Position numbers and translations under genes: made by a program. A stretch of DNA of 64,000 nt, taken from Palsa-504 sp963790065. Lineage in GTDB: Bacteria > Actinomycetota > Actinomycetes > Streptosporangiales > Streptosporangiaceae. Position 1 is the first letter of the stretch, and every line of letters starts with the position of its first letter. The stretch is taken from contig CAWBNK010000029.1 in assembly GCA_963790065.1 (NCBI GenBank), positions 124,001 to 188,000 of the forward strand. The letters are read 5' to 3'. Below the pieces are notes generated by a model. That model ran no database searches and had not been told where the DNA came from. It was given only the letters and a program-made list of their open reading frames with translations. Below are positions 59,585 through 64,000 of the stretch, in pieces.

Positions 59585-61000
59585 CTACAGCGGGATGTTG
59601 GCGTGCGCCCCGCGCAGCTGCGGCGCCTCCGCGATGGCCCGGACCAGCTCCCGGCGCGTCTGCGACGGCTCGATGACCGCGTCGATGACGCCCAGGTCGA
59701 CGGCCCGCTGCAAGCCTCCGGCGGTGGCCTCGTGCTCGGCGGCCAGCTCCGTCTCGGCCTCGTGCAGTTGCTCAGGCGGCACCGAGGCCAGCGTACGGCG
59801 GTGCAGGATGCGGACCGCGGCCACCGCGCCCATGACCGCGACCTCCGCGCCGGGCCAGGCGAACACGCGCGTCGCGCCGAGGGCACGGGAGTTCATCGCG
59901 ATGTAGGCCCCGCCGAACGCCTTGCGGGTCACCAGCGTGACTCGCGGCACGCTGGCCTCGGCGAAGGCGTGCAGCAGCTTGGCGCCGCGGCGCACCACGC
60001 CGTCCCACTCCTGGCCGACGCCGGGCAGGTAGCCGGGCACGTCCACCAGCACCACCAGCGGCACCCCGAACGCGTCGCACATCCGCACGAACCGCGCGGC
60101 CTTCTCCGCTGACGCGGCGTCCAGGCAGCCGCCCAGCCGCATCGGGTTGCTGGCCACCACGCCGACCGTGCGCCCGGCCAGGCGGCCCAGGATGGTCACG
60201 ATGTTGGGCGCCCACCGCGGGTGCAGCTCCACGCCCGGCGCGTCGAGCAGCTTGTCGGTCAGCAGGTGCACGTCGTAGGCGCGGCGTGGCGAATCGGGCA
60301 GCAGGCCGGACAAGTCCCGGTCCACCGCGTCGTCCTCGGCGATCTTGCCCTGGTCGCTGAGCAGGGCCGCGACCTCGCGGGCGCGGTCTAGCGCCGCCAC
60401 GTCGGTCTCGGTCACCAGGTGCACCACGCCGGAGCGCCGGCTGTGCGGCTCGGGCCCGCCGAGCCGCGCCGCGTCCACGTCCTCGCCGGTCACCGAGCGC
60501 ACCACGTCCGGGCCGGTCACGAAGATGCGGCCCGGTCCGGAGAGGATGACGATGTCGGTCAGCGCCGGGCCGTAGGCGGCGCCGCCGGCCGCGGGCCCGA
60601 GCACCACGGAGATCTGCGGCACCCGCCCGGAGGCCATGGTCATCGCCGCGAACACCGTGCCCACCGCGTGCAGGCTGGCCACGCCCTCGGCCAGCCGGGC
60701 CCCGCCGGAATGCCACAGGCCGATGATCGGGACGCCCCTGGACACCGCCTCGGAATAGGCCGCGACGATCGCGGCGCAGCCCGCGCTGCCCATCGCGCCG
60801 CCCTGGACCCGCGGGTCGGAGGCGAAGGCCACCACGCTGGCGCCGTGCACCTGCCCGGAGGCCGCCAGCACGCCGCTGCGCTCCTCCGCGTCGGGGGCGG
60901 GCAGCAGCTCGAGCGTGCCGGGGTCCAACAGGGCGGCCAGCCGCTCCCGCGGGTCGCGCGGGAGCACAGCGGGCCGGGATACGGCATCCACAGCAGTCAT
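59585..61000 (-). CDS. Acyl-CoA carboxylase carboxyltransferase beta subunit, AccD type
   Basis: A 471-residue carboxyltransferase that moves CO2 from carboxybiotin to acetyl- or propionyl-CoA. Crotonase-fold halves are visible: GLWHSGGARLAEGV and VLGPAAGGAAYGPALTD in the first, VDVPGYLPGVGQEWDGVVRRGAKLL and RKAFGGAYIAMNSRALGA in the second. Its place at the end of the fab cluster corresponds to accD6 in mycobacteria, so it probably makes malonyl-CoA for FAS-II. The ATG follows GGAG. A 64-bp gap separates it from fabF. It converges on prcA. Confidence 0.93.
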   Translation of the reverse strand: MTAVDAVSRPAVLPRDPRERLAALLDPGTLELLPAPDAEERSGVLAASGQVHGASVVAFASDPRVQGGAMGSAGCAAIVAAYSEAVSRGVPIIGLWHSGGARLAEGVASLHAVGTVFAAMTMASGRVPQISVVLGPAAGGAAYGPALTDIVILSGPGRIFVTGPDVVRSVTGEDVDAARLGGPEPHSRRSGVVHLVTETDVAALDRAREVAALLSDQGKIAEDDAVDRDLSGLLPDSPRRAYDVHLLTDKLLDAPGVELHPRWAPNIVTILGRLAGRTVGVVASNPMRLGGCLDAASAEKAARFVRMCDAFGVPLVVLVDVPGYLPGVGQEWDGVVRRGAKLLHAFAEASVPRVTLVTRKAFGGAYIAMNSRALGATRVFAWPGAEVAVMGAVAAVRILHRRTLASVPPEQLHEAETELAAEHEATAGGLQRAVDLGVIDAVIEPSQTRRELVRAIAEAPQLRGAHANIPL

Positions 61001-61064
61001 CTCAGGTCTCCTCTACTCTGGCCGTCAGGCCAGGCGAGCGACGAAGAACAGGCGGAGCCGCCGG

Positions 61065-62311
61065 TCAGGCGGCGGTGAACACGAGCGACACGTTGTGACC
61101 GCCGAACCCGAAGGCGTTGTTCAGCACCGCCATCGGCTCGGAGCCCCGCTTGCTCAGCGGCCGCGGCTCGGTGGCCACGTCCAGGGGCACGTTGTCGTCG
61201 AGGTCGTGCAGGTTGATGGTGGGCGGGGCCACCTGCTCGCGCAGCGCCAGGATGGCGGCCACCGACTCGATGGCGCCCGCGCCGCCGAGCAGGTGCCCGG
61301 TCATCGACTTAGTCGATGTGACCACCACGCCCTCGGCCGCCTGGCCCAGCGCCTTGTACACGGCCTGCGCCTCGAGCGCGTCCCCTTCCGGGGTCGACGT
61401 GGCGTGCGCGTTCACGTGCACCACCTGCTCAGGGCTGATCCGCGCGTCGGCCAGGGCCCGGCTGATCGCGGCCACCACGCCGGCCCCGTCGGGCGCCGGG
61501 TGCGCGATGTGGTAGGCGTCCGAGGAGTACCCGGCGCCGGCCGCGACCGCGTAGATCGTGGCCCCGCGGGCCCGGGCGTGCGACAGCGTCTCGAGCACCA
61601 GCATGCCGGCGCCCTCGCCCAGCACGAACCCGTCCCGGGCCTTGTCGAACGGCCGCGAGGCCAGTTCCGGCTCGTCGTTGCGGGTGGACATGGCCCGCAT
61701 GACCGCGAACGCGCCGATGTTCAGCGGCATGATCGCCGCCTCGGTGCCGCCGGCCAGCACCACGTCGGCCCGCCCGGCCCGGATCATGTCGATGCCGTAC
61801 CCGATCGCCTCCGCGCCGGATGCGCAGGCGCTGACCAGCGAGTGCGCGCCGGCCCGGCCCCGATCTCCATGCTGATCCAGCCCGCCGACCCGTTCGGCAT
61901 CAGCATCGGCACCGTGTAAGGCGAGATGCGCTGCCAGCCCTTGGAGTTCAGGATGTCGTAGGCGGCCAGCGTCGATCCGATACCGCCGATCCCGCTGGTC
62001 ACCGCCACCCCGAGCCGTTCCGGGTCGATCTCGGGCGTACCCGCGTCGGCCCAGGCCTCGCGCGCGGCGACCAGCGCGAACTGCTCGCAGCGGTCCATCC
62101 GGCGGGCCTGCACGCGGCCCACCACCTCGGCCGGGTCGACCGCTGCCGTGGCGGCGATGCGCACCGGCAGCGTTTCCGCCCACGGCTCGGTCAGGCGCTG
62201 CACACCGCTGCGCCCGGCCAGCATCGCCGCCCAGGTCGACGCGACATCCCCGCCGAGCGGGGTAGTCGCGCCGAGCCCGGTGACGACGACGGTCTCGCGG
62301 TCTTCGGTCAC
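61065..62311 (-). CDS. fabF: 3-oxoacyl-ACP synthase FabF, interrupted by a single-base frameshift
   Basis: KAS II of about 415 residues if repaired. The N-terminal part (62311 to about 61857) reads VVVTGLGATTPLGG through GSAGWISMEIGA. The C-terminal part continues in another frame with AHSLVSACASGAEAIGYG, containing the active-site Cys, then the two His regions NAHATSTPEGD and TKSMTGHLLGGAGA. The join is at GGCCCGGCCCC (61851-61861); one extra G restores IGARAGAHSLVSA. As written, the protein would lose its active site. A sequence error is likely because fabF is usually needed and all other motifs are intact. GTG start overlaps the acpP stop. Confidence 0.88.
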
Positions 62312-62559
62312 GCTGTGCTCCCGGCGTTCTTCATCACGAAGTTCACCACGTCCTGCACGGTGGCGAGATCCTTCAGCTGGTCGTCAGGGATCTCGACGCC
62401 GAACTTGTCCTGGGCCGCGACCGCGATCTCCACCATGGACAGCGAGTCGATGTCGAGGTCGTCGACGAAGCTCTTGCCCGGGGTCACCTCGTCCGCAGGC
62501 ACGCCCGCGATCTCCTCGACGATCTCGCCCAGCCCGGTGAGGATCTCCTGCTCTGTCAT
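62308..62559 (-). CDS. acpP: Acyl carrier protein
   Basis: An 83-residue carrier for growing fatty-acyl chains. The phosphopantetheine site is the Ser in DLDIDSLSMVEI. The sequence is acidic with the usual four-helix pattern. Two close ATGs exist; 62559 was preferred because AAGGAG lies eight bases upstream. The stop overlaps the fabF GTG. Confidence 0.96.
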   Translation of the reverse strand: MTEQEILTGLGEIVEEIAGVPADEVTPGKSFVDDLDIDSLSMVEIAVAAQDKFGVEIPDDQLKDLATVQDVVNFVMKNAGSTA

Positions 62560-62636
62560 GGTCATTTCTCCTTGTCGTGAACTGGTGTATGCCGTGAGCC
62601 GCACCCTAGCGAGCGGCGGCCCGTGGCGGGGCCCGG

Positions 62637-63611
62637 TCAGGGTACCGTGACGACCTGTGCCGCGTAGCACATCCCCGCGCCGAACCCGAGCAGCAGGGCC
62701 GGCGAGCCCGCCTTGAGGTCGCCCCGCCCGACCAGGCGCGACAGCGCGAGCGGGACCGACGCCGAGGACGTGTTGCCGGAGTGCACGATGTCGTCCGCCA
62801 GGCGCTCCCGCGGCACGCCCAGCCGGCGCGCGATAGCCTCGATGATCCGCAGGTTCGCCTGGTGCGGCACGAACGCCGACAGGTCGCTGACCGCCACGCC
62901 GGCCCGCTCGCAGGCCTGCGCCGCGATCGGGTGCATGGCGGTGGTGGCCCAGCGGAACACCGCCTGGCCCTCCTGGTACATGTACGAGTTGCGGTTCGGG
63001 ATCGCGATCTTATCGGCCATGTCGCCGGCGCTGCCCCAGACCACGGGGCCGATGCCGGACGGCTCGCCGTCCGCGACCGGGCCGACCACCGCGGCGCCGG
63101 CTCCGTCCGCGAAGATGATGCAGGTGGAGCGGTCGGCCGGGTCGATCCAGGCCGTCATCTTCTCCGCCCCGATGACCAGCACGTACCGGGCGGTACCCGC
63201 CCGGATGGAGTCCGCGGCGTTGGCCAGCGCGTAGCAGAAGCCGGCGCAGGCGGCGTTCAGGTCGTAGGCGGCGGGAGCCACGATGCCGAGCCGGTACGCG
63301 ACGGCCGCGGAGGCGTTGGGTATCGGCGTCTCGGTGCTGCAGGTGGCCACGATGACCAGGTCGATGTCACCGGGGGACAGGCCGCTGCCGGCCAGCGCCT
63401 TGCCGCCGGCCTCGACCGCCATGTCAGCCACGGTCTCGTCCGGCCCGGCGTAGCGGCGGCTGATGATGCCGACCCGGCTGCGGATCCACTCATCGCTGGT
63501 GTCCACCTGGGCGGCGAGGTCGTCGTTGGTGACCACGTTGCCCGGCTGGTAATCGCCCAGCGAGATGATCCGCGCGCCCGCCGCGGGCGCGAACGGCCCA
63601 GAAGATGTCAT
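62637..63611 (-). CDS. fabH: 3-oxoacyl-ACP synthase III FabH
   Basis: Starts fatty-acid synthesis by joining an acyl-CoA primer to malonyl-ACP. It has 324 residues. The catalytic Cys122 is in LNAACAGFCYALA, the His is in FVPHQANLRI, and the Asn in HSGNTSSASVP, completing the Cys-His-Asn triad. The ATG overlaps the stop of the preceding fabD-type gene (ATGA). A 77-bp gap with the acpP ribosome binding site follows. Confidence 0.96.
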   Translation of the reverse strand: MTSSGPFAPAAGARIISLGDYQPGNVVTNDDLAAQVDTSDEWIRSRVGIISRRYAGPDETVADMAVEAGGKALAGSGLSPGDIDLVIVATCSTETPIPNASAAVAYRLGIVAPAAYDLNAACAGFCYALANAADSIRAGTARYVLVIGAEKMTAWIDPADRSTCIIFADGAGAAVVGPVADGEPSGIGPVVWGSAGDMADKIAIPNRNSYMYQEGQAVFRWATTAMHPIAAQACERAGVAVSDLSAFVPHQANLRIIEAIARRLGVPRERLADDIVHSGNTSSASVPLALSRLVGRGDLKAGSPALLLGFGAGMCYAAQVVTVP

Positions 63612-64000
63612 GCGTCTTCCTTCTCTCCCGGGGGGACCCATCCCCCCGGACCCCCTTGGGGGTTTATGCGGACCAGCGGCTGGCCCTCGCTGACCGGATC
63701 TCCGTCCTCCACGAGCCACTCGATGATCTCCGGCGGCCATGGCGCGGCGACCTGGTGGTCACCGCTGCGGGTCACCACCGTACCCAGCGCGCCGTCCGCG
63801 CCGGAGCGGAACGTGCCCGAGGTCGGCGCGACGATCAGCCGCCACTCGGGCAGGTGACCGTGCCCGTGCAGCTCCGGTTCGGCCAGGTGCTCCTCGATCA
63901 GGTCGCGCGCGGCGTCGAGCTGGTCGGGGGTCTTGAGGGCCAGCTGGGCCACGCCGGGCAGTCCCCGCCGGGCCAGGCCGGTCAGCGTGCCCGCGGGCGG
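63608..64000 (-). CDS. fabD: FabD (malonyl-CoA:ACP transacylase) C-terminus fused to a biotinyl-like tail, partial
   Basis: The frame is open to the window edge. It reads LTGLARRGLPGVAQLALKTPDQLDAARDLI, the typical end of actinobacterial FabD. Instead of stopping it continues about 95 residues: LIVAPTSGTFRSG resembles the first strands of a biotin carrier domain, and IIEWLVEDGDPVSEGQPLVRI resembles the last strands, but the central E-A-M-K-M biotinylation site is missing. A GTG at 63952 could also start a separate small protein. The last 15 residues are encoded by the G/C-run repeat. The active site of FabD lies outside the window. Confidence 0.7.
   Translation of the reverse strand, partial: PPAGTLTGLARRGLPGVAQLALKTPDQLDAARDLIEEHLAEPELHGHGHLPEWRLIVAPTSGTFRSGADGALGTVVTRSGDHQVAAPWPPEIIEWLVEDGDPVSEGQPLVRINPQGGPGGWVPPGEKEDA
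63628..63665 (-). repeat. G/C-run palindromic repeat within the fabD tail
   Basis: CCGGGGGGACCCATCCCCCCGG followed by ACCCCCTTGGGGGTT on the plus strand. It shares the GGGGGACCCATCCCCC core with 24209-24245. On the coding strand it specifies the Gly/Pro-rich end of the FabD-type protein, so a repeat has probably been captured as coding sequence. Confidence 0.5.

Overview
The window is very GC-rich, densely packed and full of GTG/TTG starts. It carries a complete Pup-proteasome gene set (pup, dop, pafA, mpa/arc, prcB, prcA) with pafB and pafC, plus actinobacteria-specific families (DUF3866, DUF3090, DUF3099, SCO1664 and MSMEG_4193 families). It therefore comes from a proteasome-bearing member of the Actinomycetota. 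An InhA-type enoyl reductase behind fabG and an accD at the end of a fabD-fabH-acpP-fabF cluster do not look like a standard Streptomyces layout. No tRNA, rRNA, CRISPR array or phage module was recognised.

Layout. 0-4 kb: end of a sugar-nucleotide epimerase gene and two divergent multi-pass membrane proteins. 4-14 kb: pafA, an FKBP lipoprotein, DUF3866 (opposite strand), pafB-pafC, tatA-tatC and helY. 14-18.4 kb: a cupin dioxygenase-like gene, a padR-ABC-2 exporter operon, and a non-coding stretch whose minus strand folds into C-rich-loop hairpins behind a promoter-like sequence. 18.4-21.8 kb (minus): DUF3099 and tldD-tldE. 22-33.6 kb: two paralogous peptide-binding lipoproteins sharing a duplicated leader and 3' hairpin, separated by fabG-fabI-purU. 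The second copy heads a permease/permease/fused-ATPase operon. 33.7-36.8 kb: an FHA protein and the phosphomutase-DUF3090-SCO1664 trio. 36.8-42.5 kb: PAC2, metH, a HAD phosphatase and a small membrane protein. 42.8-49 kb: a second peptide ABC operon. 49-59.5 kb: a PH-like membrane protein, an ABC-2 permease remnant, a RecB-like nuclease, a site-2 protease, trmI, mpa, dop, pup, prcB and prcA. 59.5-64 kb (minus): the FAS-II cluster fabD-fabH-acpP-fabF-accD.

How the genes work together. Dop deamidates the C-terminal Gln of Pup, PafA ligates Pup to target lysines, and Mpa unfolds pupylated proteins into the PrcAB core. PafB and PafC form a WYL-domain DNA-damage regulator. In Mycobacterium and Streptomyces prcA lies just before pafA. 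Here the two halves of that neighbourhood are in swapped order, with about 20 kb of other genes between helY and the trio that starts the second half. FabG, FabI and the FAS-II cluster supply fatty acids. MetH and PurU belong to one-carbon metabolism.

Points to check first: two single-base frameshifts in G/C runs (fabF and a dppC-type permease), which may be sequence errors; the C-loop RNA candidate; the duplicated binding-protein cassette; a FabD tail with a biotinyl-like domain; and a recurring -10 box placed 6-8 nt before start codons that lack a Shine-Dalgarno sequence, which suggests leaderless mRNAs.
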